DNA of 64,000 nucleotides from positions 1,612,001 through 1,676,000 of the forward strand of contig NZ_CP113949.1 in assembly GCF_026810445.1 (NCBI RefSeq). The letters are read 5' to 3'. The number at the start of each line of letters is the position of its first letter. Positions within the stretch are counted from its first letter, which is position 1. The notes under the pieces are model-generated. The model saw only the letters and a program-made list of their open reading frames with translations, was not told where the DNA came from and searched no databases. Below are positions 50,251-60,600 of the stretch, in pieces. A program made the position numbers and the translations under genes. The stretch is from Pseudomonas sp. BSw22131. Lineage in GTDB: Bacteria > Pseudomonadota > Gammaproteobacteria > Pseudomonadales > Pseudomonadaceae.

Positions 50251-50775
50251 ATGCTGCGAAGTTATCTGCGACTGGTGTTGTTCACAGCAGGCCTGCTGTT
50301 TGGCGTGCAAGTCCCCGGCTTTATCAGCGATTACAGCAAGCGCGTCGAAGCGCATCTGATCGAAGCGCAACAGGGCATGAAAGGCTACAGCGACACGGCC
50401 CAACGTTTTTTCAATGGGGATGTACAGGCGCTGATCCAGCATTACCGCAGCAGCGATGATCCGGTGTTTCGCAGCGATGCAGACAGCGTCAGCAACCTGA
50501 TGACGCGCGTGCAAATCCTCGACCGTGAATGGCAGGCGTTGCAAGGGCCCTGGTACGCCAAAGCCTGGCATGTCTTCACCGCCGCCAATTCCGACATTCT
50601 CAAGGAAGCCTGGAACGGCTATAGCTGGCAGGTACTGTTGACGCCGGAAGTGATCGGCTGGGGACTGCTCGGCGCGCTGTTGCTGTCGTTGGTGATCGAA
50701 AGCATTGTGGTGTTCATCGACTGGCTGGCGGTGGGTCGTCGGCACAAGCGTGCGGTCAACCCGGACTGGCGATAA
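50251..50775 (+). CDS. DUF2937 family membrane protein
   Basis: ATG 50251 after GAGAGGGA gives 174 aa. It has an N-terminal hydrophobic segment (YLRLVLFTAGLLFGVQVPGF), a helical periplasmic-type middle and a second helix near the end (LLGALLLSLVIESIVVFIDW). This matches DUF2937 proteins of unknown role. It starts 13 bp after the amidotransferase gene. Confidence 0.83.
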   Translation: MLRSYLRLVLFTAGLLFGVQVPGFISDYSKRVEAHLIEAQQGMKGYSDTAQRFFNGDVQALIQHYRSSDDPVFRSDADSVSNLMTRVQILDREWQALQGPWYAKAWHVFTAANSDILKEAWNGYSWQVLLTPEVIGWGLLGALLLSLVIESIVVFIDWLAVGRRHKRAVNPDWR

Positions 50776-50785
50776 ATCCGACTTT

Positions 50786-50872
50786 GCAGGAGCGCGCTTG
50801 CCCGCGAGCCCACCGTGCCAGACGGTTATTGATCGCTGACCCAACGCAATCGCGGGCAAGCGCGCTCCTGCA
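50786..50872. repeat. REP-type palindrome pair
   Basis: GCAGGAGCGCGCTTGCCCGC and GCGGGCAAGCGCGCTCCTGC are perfect 20-nt inverted arms flanking ~45 bp. Confidence 0.9.
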
Positions 50873-50904
50873 GACGTTGGCGAACACTCACACAGGAGAT
50901 GCCC

Positions 50905-51642
50905 ATGGGCCGCCTGCTACTGAACTGCGACATCGGTGAAAGCTTCGGCCCCTGGACCATGGGTCTGGACGCAGAGGTCATGCCGTTCATTGACTGCGCC
51001 AACATCGCCTGCGGTTTCCATGCGGGCGACCCCGGCGTGATGCGCAGAACGGTGGCGCTGGCCTTGTCGCACAACGTCATGATTGGCGCGCACCCGGCTT
51101 ATCCGGATCTGGTGGGTTTCGGTCGGCGCTCGATGGCGTGCTCGGCGCAGGAAATCCAGGACATGCTGCACTACCAGATTGGCGCGCTGGATGGCGTGTG
51201 TCGGGGGCAGGGCGGCCGTGTGCAATACGTCAAACCGCACGGCGCGATGTACAACGACATGATGGCCAACCCGGCGCAGTTACGGGCCGTGATCGAAGCA
51301 ATCGCCCGCTATAACGCCGAGCTGCCGCTGATGGTGCTGGCCATGCGCGACAACAGCGCGGCACAGGCCATTGCCGATGAATACGGTGTAACGCTCTGGT
51401 TCGAGGCATTTGCCGATCGGGCTTACGACAGTGTCGGGCGCCTGGTGTCGCGCAACCTGCCGGGCGCCGTCCATCACAATCCGGAACTCATCATCGCCCA
51501 GGCCCTGACGCTGTCCCGTGGCGAAGCGCTGATTGCCAGCGATGGCAGTGAACTGTTGCTGGCTGCCAACACCCTGTGTGTTCACGGCGACAACGCCAGT
51601 TCCATTGCGGCGGTGCAGCGGATTCGTCAGGCGTTGGCTTAA
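50905..51642 (+). CDS. pxpA: 5-oxoprolinase subunit A
   Basis: AGGAG at 50894-50898 directly abuts the first ATG (50899), so the ATG at 50905, at 6-nt spacing, is the better start and gives 245 aa ([17 protein letters not shown]). LamB/YcsF-family motifs [27 protein letters not shown] and [10 protein letters not shown] are intact. PxpA works with PxpBC to open 5-oxoproline with ATP to glutamate. pxpB and pxpC are not adjacent here. Confidence 0.93.
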   Translation: MGRLLLNCDIGESFGPWTMGLDAEVMPFIDCANIACGFHAGDPGVMRRTVALALSHNVMIGAHPAYPDLVGFGRRSMACSAQEIQDMLHYQIGALDGVCRGQGGRVQYVKPHGAMYNDMMANPAQLRAVIEAIARYNAELPLMVLAMRDNSAAQAIADEYGVTLWFEAFADRAYDSVGRLVSRNLPGAVHHNPELIIAQALTLSRGEALIASDGSELLLAANTLCVHGDNASSIAAVQRIRQALA

Positions 51643-51668
51643 ATGCCCCGTAACGGACGGCAGCGTCT

Positions 51669-51756
51669 GTAGGAGCGCGCTTGCCCGCGATTTAGGTAGG
51701 CCGGTGAATCCATCAGGCGTATTTAAACCGCTATCGCGTGCAAGCGCGCTCCTGCA
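51669..51756. repeat. REP-type palindrome pair
   Basis: GTAGGAGCGCGCTTGCCCGC and GCGTGCAAGCGCGCTCCTGC form inverted arms between pxpA and the VWA gene, which converge here. Confidence 0.9.
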
Positions 51757-51765
51757 ATCTCAGCA

Positions 51766-52944
51766 TTACTTCGCCAGATACCGCATCCCTTCCTCCAGCC
51801 CCCGGAGCGTCAGCGGATACATCTGATTATCGATCAGGTCCTGCACGATATGGGTAGAGGTGGTGTAGGCCCAGGCGTCTTTGGGGTACGGATTGATCCA
51901 GATGATCTTCTTGAACTTGGCCTTGAAGCGCTGCATCCAGGCATAGCCGGCTTCTTCGTTCCAGTGTTCGACGCTGCCGCCCGGCTGCGTGATTTCGTAG
52001 GGCGCCATGGCGGCGTCACCGATGAAAATCACTTTGTAGTCGGCGCCGTATTTGTGCAGCAAGTCTTGGGTGGACGTGCGTTCTGAGGTGCGGCGCTGGT
52101 TGTTTTTCCAGACCGACTCGTAAATGAAGTTATGGAAATAGAAATACTCCATGTGCTTGAACTCGGTCTTGCAGGCCGAGAACAGCTCTTCGCAGATCTT
52201 CACATGCGCGTCCATCGAACCGCCGATATCAAACAGCAACAGCAGCTTGATGGTGTTGCGTCGCTCGGGCCGCATCTGGATGTTCAGCAGCCCGGCGTCG
52301 CGGGCGGTGTGATCAATGGTGCCGTCGATGTCCAGCTCATCCGCCGCGCCCTGACGCGCGAACTTGCGCAGCCGCCGCAGGGCGACCTTGATATTGCGCG
52401 TGCCGAGCTCGACCTGATCGTCGAGGTTTTTGTACTCACGCTGCTCCCAGACTTTCGCCGCTTTGCCCTGGCGCTTGCCGGCATCGCCAACGCGAATCCC
52501 CTCGGGGTTGTAACCGCCCGACCCAAACGGACTGGTGCCACCTGTGCCGATCCATTTGTTGCCGCCGGCGTGGCGTTCTTTCTGTTCTTCAAGGCGCTTC
52601 TTGAATTCCTCGATCAACTTGTCCAGCCCGCCAAGCGACTGAATCTGCGCACGCTCCTCATCGCTGAGCGAACGCTCGAACTCCTTGCGCAGCCACTCTT
52701 CGGGGATCAACGCCTGCAAGTGATCATCGAGCTTTTCGAGCCCATTGAAGTAGGCGCCAAACGCCCGGTCAAACTTGTCGTAATGGCGCTCGTCCTTCAC
52801 CAGAATCGCCCGGGACAGGAAATAAAACTCATCCATGTCGGCAAAAGTGACGCGCTGTTTGAGCGCGTTGATCAGGTCCAGCAGCTCGCGAACCGAGACC
52901 GGGACCTTGGCGGCGCGCATTTCGTTAAACAGATTGAGCAGCAT
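51766..52944 (-). CDS. VWA domain protein (CoxE/MoxR-partner type)
   Basis: The 392-aa protein has an N-terminal helical region (LFNEMRAAKVPVSVRELLDL) and a C-terminal von Willebrand A domain with the MIDAS-like DIGGSMDAH (residues ~245-253). The second-position Gly in D-x-G-x-S is normal. It follows the MoxR ATPase gene by 33 bp. MoxR-VWA pairs act as metal-insertion or complex-remodelling chaperones. The client is unknown. Confidence 0.9.
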   Translation of the reverse strand: MLLNLFNEMRAAKVPVSVRELLDLINALKQRVTFADMDEFYFLSRAILVKDERHYDKFDRAFGAYFNGLEKLDDHLQALIPEEWLRKEFERSLSDEERAQIQSLGGLDKLIEEFKKRLEEQKERHAGGNKWIGTGGTSPFGSGGYNPEGIRVGDAGKRQGKAAKVWEQREYKNLDDQVELGTRNIKVALRRLRKFARQGAADELDIDGTIDHTARDAGLLNIQMRPERRNTIKLLLLFDIGGSMDAHVKICEELFSACKTEFKHMEYFYFHNFIYESVWKNNQRRTSERTSTQDLLHKYGADYKVIFIGDAAMAPYEITQPGGSVEHWNEEAGYAWMQRFKAKFKKIIWINPYPKDAWAYTTSTHIVQDLIDNQMYPLTLRGLEEGMRYLAK

Positions 52945-52977
52945 GACGACGGTCCGCTATCCAGTTAAACAGAGGGA

Positions 52978-53823
52978 TCAACGATTGCCGCGACGGCTCA
53001 TGAACGCCAGCCGCTCAAGCAACTGCACATCCTGTTCGTTCTTGACCAGCGCGCCGGCCAGCGGCGGGATGGCTTTGGTGGGATTACGCTCGCGCAGCAC
53101 CGCTTCGCCGATGTTGTCGGCCATCAGCAGTTTGAGCCAGTCGACCAGCTCTGAGGTCGAGGGTTTTTTCTTCAGGCCTGGCACTTTGCGCACGTCGAAA
53201 AACACGTCAAGCGCTTCGCTGACAAGGTCCTTTTTGATATTGGGATAATGCACATCGACGATCTTCTGCAGCGTCGCGCGATCAGGGAAGGCGATGTAGT
53301 GAAAGAAGCAACGGCGCAGAAACGCGTCCGGCAGCTCTTTCTCGTTGTTGGAGGTAATGATGATGATCGGACGGATTTTCGCCTTGATCGTCTCGTCGAT
53401 CTCGTAAACGTAGAACTCCATCTTGTCGAGTTCTTGAAGCAAGTCGTTGGGGAACTCGATGTCTGCCTTGTCGATTTCATCGATCAGCAGGATCACACGC
53501 TCGTTGGCCTCAAAGGCTTCCCAGAGCTTGCCCTTCTTCAGGTAATTGCGCACGTCGTGGACTTTGTCGACGCCCAGTTGTGAATCCCGCAGGCGGCTGA
53601 CCGCATCGTATTCATAAAGACCCTGGTGGGCTTTGGTGGTGGATTTGATGTGCCAGGTGATCAGCTTGGCGCCAAAGGATTCAGCCAGTTGCTCGGCGAG
53701 CATGGTCTTGCCGGTGCCGGGCTCGCCCTTGACCAGCAGCGGGCGCTCAAGCGTGATGGCAGCGTTGACCGCAAGCTTCAGGTCGTCGGTGGCGACGTAG
53801 GCCTGAGTGCCTTCGAATTTCAT
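52978..53823 (-). CDS. MoxR-family AAA+ ATPase
   Basis: The 281-aa protein has Walker A GEPGTGKT at ~residues 37-44, Walker B ILLIDEIDKA and sensor 1 IIITSNNEKELPDAFLRRCF. It is the first gene of the two-gene operon with the VWA protein and should drive ATP-dependent remodelling. Confidence 0.95.
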   Translation of the reverse strand: MKFEGTQAYVATDDLKLAVNAAITLERPLLVKGEPGTGKTMLAEQLAESFGAKLITWHIKSTTKAHQGLYEYDAVSRLRDSQLGVDKVHDVRNYLKKGKLWEAFEANERVILLIDEIDKADIEFPNDLLQELDKMEFYVYEIDETIKAKIRPIIIITSNNEKELPDAFLRRCFFHYIAFPDRATLQKIVDVHYPNIKKDLVSEALDVFFDVRKVPGLKKKPSTSELVDWLKLLMADNIGEAVLRERNPTKAIPPLAGALVKNEQDVQLLERLAFMSRRGNR

Positions 53824-54207
53824 CGGAAAATCCTCGAACGTAGGGTCCGGGCGAAAACCCTGGACAGCTCAAATAGACTGAGCAAGTAGACGGGAACAGG
53901 TAGACGGCAACAATGGACGGACTATAACGCGCAGGCCGGGGCACTGTGAACGCAGACCCTTTATTCAGTAGCTGAATGAAGAGTCGCGTTTTGACTTGGA
54001 GAAATTGTAACGCTGTTGATGTATCGCTAATTTGGCAGGAAATGCTGCCAGTGTGGTCCGCTCCGTTGGCAGGTTTGCTGCGGCTACGCGACAGATCGTC
54101 AGCAAGCTAACTCCCACGCCTTCGGCAGAAGCTGATCTGCGCTGTGCATTCGTTACCCGCCCAAAGCGTTGATGCGCTCCACAGCGGTGCCGCACGATCG
54201 GCGTCCT
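53824..54207. other. Intergenic region with a worn REP arm
   Basis: No credible gene is present. Around 54065-54125 the minus strand reads GGGAGTTAGCTTGCTGACGA then CTGTCGCGTAGCCGCAGCAA, like the outer arm of another Pseudomonas repeat. The moxR promoter lies on the left. Confidence 0.45.
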
Positions 54208-55278
54208 TCAAGGCGCAGTCTTGCTGCTGTCATAACGCGTATTGAAGGCCTGCACGAACGCATTGCGCAGGATCTGCAAAAACGCCTGGAATGCGCTGAT
54301 GTCCTGTTTGTGCACACTGCCGCTGAGGTCAACCCGGGTTGCGAACTGGTTTTTGCTCTGATTCTTCAGCACCGTTTCGCTGGCGCCAACGACCGCTTCC
54401 CAGACGGAGCGGAAGAAGCCCTTGTTCTGGTTTTCGACGTCCTGCTGCCAGTTGAAGATATCGACGTCCTTGAGCAACGGTTTCACGTAGCCCGTCAGTT
54501 GCCCATTGTTGGCCTGCGCCTCAATGACGATGTCGCCGTTACCCGCCTTGAAATCGAATTTGCCATAGGCGGCCGCGAAGTCGTTCATCTGCGTGAGCTG
54601 GATATTGGTCGCACGCAGCTTGAAGTCGAAGTCTTCAAAATTGCTGAACGGGTCGAAGGTCGCCGTGCTTTCAAGCGGCGCGTTGCCCAGCAGTAAGGCT
54701 TTGCCTTCGAAGCGTGCATCCCGATTTCCCGCGGTGTCGACGACGTTGGTCAGGTTGAACAGGCTGGCGTTGACCTTGTCAGCTTCGATTTTCACCTTGG
54801 GCGTGGAGGTAAAGTTGTTGAAGCTTATTTTCCCGTCCACCACCCGCACTTCGTTCACCGTGATCGGCAGCAGCTTGTTCAACTGGGCGCGCCAGTCCGT
54901 GCCTTGACCGGTCTGCGATGCCTGCTTGTTGCCGCCGTCCACGAAGTTGAGCTGCGGGCCGATAAATGCAACCTCGGCCACGACCGCATGGTCGTACCAC
55001 AACGCATGCCAGCTCACCGCCAGGTCGATCACGGGGATGTTGACGAACGGCACAGGCACCTTGCTGTCCGCCTTCACAATGTTCAGGCCGTTGATCTTGT
55101 AGGCGCCGCGCCACAGCGCGAGCTCGACATCGGTGATCTGACCCCGATATTCACCCATGTCCGCCAGTTTGTCGTTCAAGTAGTTGCGAACGACGTAGGG
55201 CAATGCGATATGCACCGCGACCAGCAGCACGACGATGCCGAGTACTGTCCAGAGTGGCCAGCTGTAGCGACGTTTCAT
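54208..55278 (-). CDS. DUF748 (AsmA-like) membrane-anchored protein
   Basis: The 356-aa protein has an N-terminal helix (WPLWTVLGIVVLLVAVHIAL) and a long periplasmic beta-rich part. Segments such as EYRGQITDVELALWRGAYKI and VVDGKISFNNFTSTPKVKIE match DUF748, an AsmA/TamB-related family implicated in lipid transport between membranes. Monocistronic. Confidence 0.87.
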   Translation of the reverse strand: MKRRYSWPLWTVLGIVVLLVAVHIALPYVVRNYLNDKLADMGEYRGQITDVELALWRGAYKINGLNIVKADSKVPVPFVNIPVIDLAVSWHALWYDHAVVAEVAFIGPQLNFVDGGNKQASQTGQGTDWRAQLNKLLPITVNEVRVVDGKISFNNFTSTPKVKIEADKVNASLFNLTNVVDTAGNRDARFEGKALLLGNAPLESTATFDPFSNFEDFDFKLRATNIQLTQMNDFAAAYGKFDFKAGNGDIVIEAQANNGQLTGYVKPLLKDVDIFNWQQDVENQNKGFFRSVWEAVVGASETVLKNQSKNQFATRVDLSGSVHKQDISAFQAFLQILRNAFVQAFNTRYDSSKTAP

Positions 55279-55402
55279 GGCGTTACCTCAGGTTGTACAC
55301 GTGTTGACTGTCGCGTTCGGCGTCCGTTCGCAAGCACTGGACGCTTATAGGCTGGCGGCATAGGCTTTGATCCATTCAACACCCTGCACAAAGGACCCCG
55401 TC

Positions 55403-56377
55403 ATGAGCCGTATCTACGCTGACAACGCCCACTCCATTGGCAACACGCCACTGGTGCAGATCAACCGTATCGCGCCCCGGGGCGTGACTATTCTGGCCAA
55501 GATCGAAGGGCGCAATCCCGGTTACTCGGTCAAATGCCGCATTGGCGCAAACATGATCTGGGACGCGGAAAGCAGCGGCAAACTCAAGCCCGGCATGACC
55601 ATCGTCGAACCGACCTCCGGCAATACCGGCATCGGCCTGGCCTTTGTGGCAGCAGCACGTGGCTATAAATTGATGCTGACGATGCCCGCATCCATGAGCA
55701 TAGAACGTCGCAAGGTACTTAAAGCACTGGGTGCCGAAATTGTGCTGACCGAAGCGGCCAAGGGCATGAAGGGCTCGATCGCCAAAGCTGAAGAACTGGT
55801 CGCGCTGAACCCCGAAATTCACTTCATGCCCGCGCAGTTCGAGAACCCGGCAAACCCCGCCATTCATGAAAAGACCACGGGCCCGGAAATCTGGAACGAC
55901 ACCGATGGCGCGATTGATGTACTGGTGGCGGGCGTCGGCACCGGCGGCACGATCACCGGCGTGTCGCGTTATATCAAAAAGACCATGGGCAAGCCGATTC
56001 TGTCGGTGGCCGTAGAACCGATGGGCTCGCCGATCATCACCCAGCAGTTGGCAGGCGAAGAAATCACCCCGGCGCCGCACAAGATCCAGGGCATCGGCGC
56101 CGGTTTCATCCCCAAAAACCTCGACCTGTCGATGGTTGATCGGGTTTCCCTGGTCAGCGATGAAGAAGCCAAGGCCATGGCCTTGAGGCTGATGCAGGAG
56201 GAGGGGATTCTGTGCGGGATTTCCTGTGGCGCTGCGATGGCGGCCGCCGTGCAACTGGCTGAAAAGCCGGAAATGCTGGGCAAGACCATCGTGGTTATCC
56301 TGCCGGACTCGGGGGAGCGCTACCTGTCGAGCATGCTGTTCAGCGACATGTTCACCGATCAGGAGCTGACGCAGTAA
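55403..56377 (+). CDS. cysK: Cysteine synthase A
   Basis: From ATG 55403 (AAGGACC upstream) the protein has 324 aa. The PLP lysine is in [14 protein letters not shown], the substrate loop is [13 protein letters not shown] and the phosphate loop [21 protein letters not shown] is CysK-like rather than CysM-like. It makes L-cysteine from O-acetylserine and sulfide. Confidence 0.95.
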   Translation: MSRIYADNAHSIGNTPLVQINRIAPRGVTILAKIEGRNPGYSVKCRIGANMIWDAESSGKLKPGMTIVEPTSGNTGIGLAFVAAARGYKLMLTMPASMSIERRKVLKALGAEIVLTEAAKGMKGSIAKAEELVALNPEIHFMPAQFENPANPAIHEKTTGPEIWNDTDGAIDVLVAGVGTGGTITGVSRYIKKTMGKPILSVAVEPMGSPIITQQLAGEEITPAPHKIQGIGAGFIPKNLDLSMVDRVSLVSDEEAKAMALRLMQEEGILCGISCGAAMAAAVQLAEKPEMLGKTIVVILPDSGERYLSSMLFSDMFTDQELTQ

Positions 56378-56582
56378 GCGGGTGGGCTTTGCAAGTTACA
56401 AGGCGCGGCTTTACAAGACGCGGCTTTTTACAGAGGCGAACTGAGCTTATGATGGCCGCCATTCAGACCCACGCGATTGTCGCGTTGAGTCGCCGGGCGG
56501 TCGTCAGCCTGCTTTCCAATCTAATAAAGTCAACCACAGCGCTGCGTCACTGTTAGCTTTTTGCCTGTTCGAGGAGAGTTTC

Positions 56583-57521
56583 ATGAGCCTTTCTTTCGCT
56601 GCCAAGGCGGCAATATTGCTGCTGTTTGTCGGCAGCACGCTGTACGTGCATTTACGTGGCAAGGCCCGTTTGCCGCTACTGCGTCAATTCGTGAACCACT
56701 CTGCGCTGTTCGCCCCCTACAACGCGCTGATGTATCTGTTCTCCAGCGTCCCGTCCAGGCCGTACCTGGACCGCAGCAAGTTTCCTGAGCTGGATGTGCT
56801 CAAGGACAACTGGGAGACCATTCGCGACGAAGCGATGCACCTGTTCGACGAGGGTTACATCCGTGCTGCCGCCAAGGACAACGACGCCGGTTTCGGTTCG
56901 TTTTTCAAGAAGGGCTGGAAGCGCTTTTACCTCAAGTGGTACGACAAACCCTTGCCTTCGGCAGAGACGCTGTGTCCCAAGACGGTTGAACTGCTCAGCC
57001 GTATCCCCAACGTCAAAGGCGCCATGTTCGCCCTGCTGCCGGGCGGTAGTCACCTGAACCCTCATCGTGATCCGTTTGCCGGCTCACTGCGCTATCACTT
57101 GGGTCTGTCGACGCCCAACTCCGACGATTGCCGTATTTTCGTGGACGGCAACGTCTACGCCTGGCGCGACGGGGAAGACGTAATGTTCGACGAGACCTAT
57201 GTGCATTGGGTCAAGAACGAAACCGACGTGACCCGGGTGATTCTGTTCTGCGACGTCGAGCGTCCGTTGAGCAACGGCTTTATGCGGGCAGTCAACCGCA
57301 AGGTCAGCGACTTTCTGGGCCGCGCTACTGCGCCGCAGAACACCGACGACGAACGCGTCGGCGGCATCAATCAGGCTTACGCCTTCAGCAAGCGCTTCAG
57401 CAACAGCTTCAGCGGCAAGGTCAAGCAGTTCAAGCGCGCCAACCCCAAGGCCTATCGCATCCTGCGTCCGGTGCTGGCCGTGATGGTGCTGACGCTGCTG
57501 GGTTATTGGCTGTTCGGTTAA
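56583..57521 (+). CDS. lpxO: Lipid A hydroxylase LpxO-like aspartyl/asparaginyl beta-hydroxylase
   Basis: The 312-aa Fe(II)/2-oxoglutarate dioxygenase has an N-terminal anchor helix (AAKAAILLLFVGSTLYVHL), HLNPHRDPFAGSLRYHLGLS supplying the first His and 2-oxoglutarate Arg, and DETYVHWVKNETDVTRVILF with the distal His. A second hydrophobic helix ends the protein (VLAVMVLTLLGYWLFG). This LpxO-like layout suggests 2-hydroxylation of a lipid A acyl chain. eptA in the same window acts on the same molecule. Confidence 0.88.
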   Translation: MSLSFAAKAAILLLFVGSTLYVHLRGKARLPLLRQFVNHSALFAPYNALMYLFSSVPSRPYLDRSKFPELDVLKDNWETIRDEAMHLFDEGYIRAAAKDNDAGFGSFFKKGWKRFYLKWYDKPLPSAETLCPKTVELLSRIPNVKGAMFALLPGGSHLNPHRDPFAGSLRYHLGLSTPNSDDCRIFVDGNVYAWRDGEDVMFDETYVHWVKNETDVTRVILFCDVERPLSNGFMRAVNRKVSDFLGRATAPQNTDDERVGGINQAYAFSKRFSNSFSGKVKQFKRANPKAYRILRPVLAVMVLTLLGYWLFG

Positions 57522-57540
57522 CAGGGCGGTTCTGTCGGGC

Positions 57541-57650
57541 TTACAACACGAACCGCGTCACCAGTCCATTCAAATCAACCGCCAACCGGGACAATTCCTG
57601 GCTGGCCGCTGAAGTCTGAGTAGCGCCCGCCGCGGTCCGTGTCACGCCCG
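57541..57650 (-). pseudogene. C-terminal scrap of a methyl-accepting chemotaxis protein
   Basis: On the minus strand a 36-codon frame ends at TAA 57541-57543 and reads ...AGATQTSAASQELSRLAVDL then NGLVTRFVL. This is the final helix of an MCP signalling domain (the A-x-Q-T-A-A-S-E-E-L region, then L-N-x-L-V-x-R-F). Nothing upstream fits because the kinase gene ends at 57653. It is a deletion remnant. Confidence 0.65.
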
Positions 57651-57652
57651 GT

Positions 57653-60600
57653 TTAACGTAGGCTCACGTGGCGACTGAGCAGTGCCCGCAACGCCGCGGG
57701 CTTGACCGGTTTAGCCAAGTAATCAAGGCCTGCCGCGTGCACTTGCGCGATTAATTCCGGGCGCACGTCGGCGCTGATCAATACGCCCGGCACGGGCTCG
57801 CCCATTTGGGTTCGCAACCAGGCCATCAGTTGCGTGCCGGTTTCGCCATTGTCCAGGTGATAGTCCACCAGCGCCAATTGCGGGCGAACGCCCTGATCCA
57901 GCAACGCCTGGCATTGCGCCCGATCGCGTGCCGTCCAGACCTGACAGCCCCAACGGCTGAGCAGGCTGTTCATGCCAATCAGGATGCTGTCTTCGTTATC
58001 CACGCACAGGACCTGCGTGCCATTGAGTGGCGTACGCGTCGGCTCGCCAATCGCAGCAACGACTGGCAATTGTGTCTGCTGCTGCGCCAGAGGGACGGCG
58101 ACGCTGAACACGCTGCCACGCCCCGGCCAAGAACGCACTTGCAAGCTATGGCCCAGCACACGGCACAGTCCATCGGCGATGGCCAGTCCCAACCCGAGGC
58201 CTTTTTCAGCGCGCGTCTGATGGCTGTCCAGACGTTTGAACTCCTCGAAAATCACTTGGCGTTTGTCCTCAGGGATGCCCGGTCCACGGTCCCAGACCTC
58301 AAGGCTCAATTGCCCATCCTGACGACGCACGCCCAGCAACACCGGCCCTTTGGCGTAGCGGAAAGCGTTGGTCAGGAAGTTCTGCAACACCCGTCGCAGC
58401 AGCTTCACGTCACTGTCGATGCGCAACGCGCTGCCGCGTACACGGAAATCCAGACCTTGCTCCTGCGCCAGCGCCTTGAATTCGGCGCCCAGCGTGTCGA
58501 ACAGCGTGTTGAGCGAAAAAGGCTGACGATTGGGGGTGAACTTGCCATTCTCCAGCCGCGAGATGTCCAGCAGGTCGCTGATCAGGTCTTCGGCTGAACG
58601 CAGTGAACTGTCCAGATGATGAATCAGTTGCTGCGCCTCGTCCGGGATGTTGTCGCCCGCGTGGGAGAGGGCGGCAGAGAACAGGCGTGCCGCGTTCAAC
58701 GGTTGCATCAAGTCGTGACTGACGGCCGCCAGGAAACGGGTCTTCGATTGGTTGGCGGCCTCTGCATTGCCTTTGGCTTCGGTCAACGCCACGTTCAGTT
58801 GCGACAGTTCGTGGGTACGTTCGGCCACACGCTGTTCGAGGCGTTCGTTGACGCCTTTGAGCGCCTGCTCGGCCTCGCGGAACGCGGTGATGTCAGAAAA
58901 ACTCATGACGAACCCGCCACCGGGCATCGGGTTGCCGATCAGCTCGATCACCTGGCCGTTGGGGAATAACCGCTCGGACGTGTGGGCGCGGCCCTGGCGC
59001 ATCCAGTGCAGCCGGCGTGCCACGTGAACCTCGGCTTCGCCCACGCCGAGCAACCCGCGTTCAGCGTTGTAGCGAATGATGTCGGCAATCGGGCGGCCCA
59101 CGCTGATCAAGCCCTCGGGGTAGTTGAACAGCTCCAGATAGCGGTGATTCCACGCCACCAGCTTCAGGGACTGGTCGACCACGCTGATGCCCTGCGTGAT
59201 GTTTTCAATAGCGCCTTGCAGCAGCGCGCGGTTGAACTGCAACACCTCGGACGCTTCATCGGCGATGCGCACCACGTCTTCAAGCTGCATGTCGCGGCCT
59301 TCGATGGCGGCCTTTACCACAGCGCGGGTCGACGAGGTACCGAGTACACCCGCCAGCAACCGCTCGGTGTGGGCGATCCATTCTCCGGTGGCGTTCTGGT
59401 TGGGGTTGAAGCCCTTGCCCTGACGGTAGGCAAAACGATTGAAGCTCTGCTGGGCGCGTTCCTCGCCTACGAAGCGCGCCGAGAGCTTGAGCAAGTCTTC
59501 GATCTGCACCGCCAGCAACGACCGGTTATTAGGCCGCGCCTGCAATTCCTGGCCAATGAAACGGCCCGCTTGCCAGTGCTCCGACACCCGTGTGCGCGAC
59601 AGCACCGAGACCCATGCGAACAGGATGAAGTTGCCCGCCGTTGACAGCACGACACCTTGGGTCAGCGGGCTGATTGGCAGGTTCAGTGGGTTGCCGTGCA
59701 GCCATGCCAGCAGCGGGAAGGTGCTCAGCGCCCACCCCATGCTGTGCGCGGCAATGGGCAGGACCAGCGTGTAAAACCACAGGAAAATACCCGCGGCCAG
59801 CCCGGCGAACACCCCGCGTCGGTTGGCCTGTTTCCAGTACAGCGCGCCGAGCATGGCGGGTGCCAGTTGAGTAATGGCCGCGAAAGCGATCTGGCCGATG
59901 GTCGCCAGACTGGCCGTCGAACCCAGCAGCCGATAGCTGACGTAGGCCAGCAGCAGAATGACCACGATGCTGACCCGACGCACCGAGAGCATCCAGTGGC
60001 GGAACACCTCGAACGGTCGTTCGGCGGTTTTGCGGCGCAGCAGCCAGGGCAGCAGCATGTCGTTGGACACCATGGTCGACAGCGCCACGCTGGCAACGAT
60101 CACCATGCCGGTGGCCGCCGAAGCGCCACCGATGAAGGCCAGCATCGCCAACGCCGGGTGCGCGTGGGCCAACGGCACGCTGATCACGAATGAATCCGGC
60201 AGCACCGAGCTTGGCAGCATCATCTGGCCCGCCAGCGCAATCGGTACGACGAACAATGCAGCGAGGATCAGGTAAGCCGGAAACACCCAGCGCGCCAGAC
60301 GTAAATCCTGAGGCTCGATGTTCTCCACCACCGTCACGTGAAACTGCCTCGGCAGGCAGATGATCGCCATCATCGCGACGCCGGTCTGCACCACCATCGA
60401 CGGCCAGTTGACGGTCTCTTTCCAGTATTCCTCCAGGCGCGGCGCGAGCATGGCCTGGCTGAACAGATCGTCGAAACCGTCGTAAAGCCCATAGGTGACG
60501 AACGCGCCAACGGCCATAAAGGCGAACAATTTGACGATGGCCTCAAAGGCAATCGCCAGGACCATGCCGCGGTGGTGCTCAGTGGCGTCGAGGTTGCGCG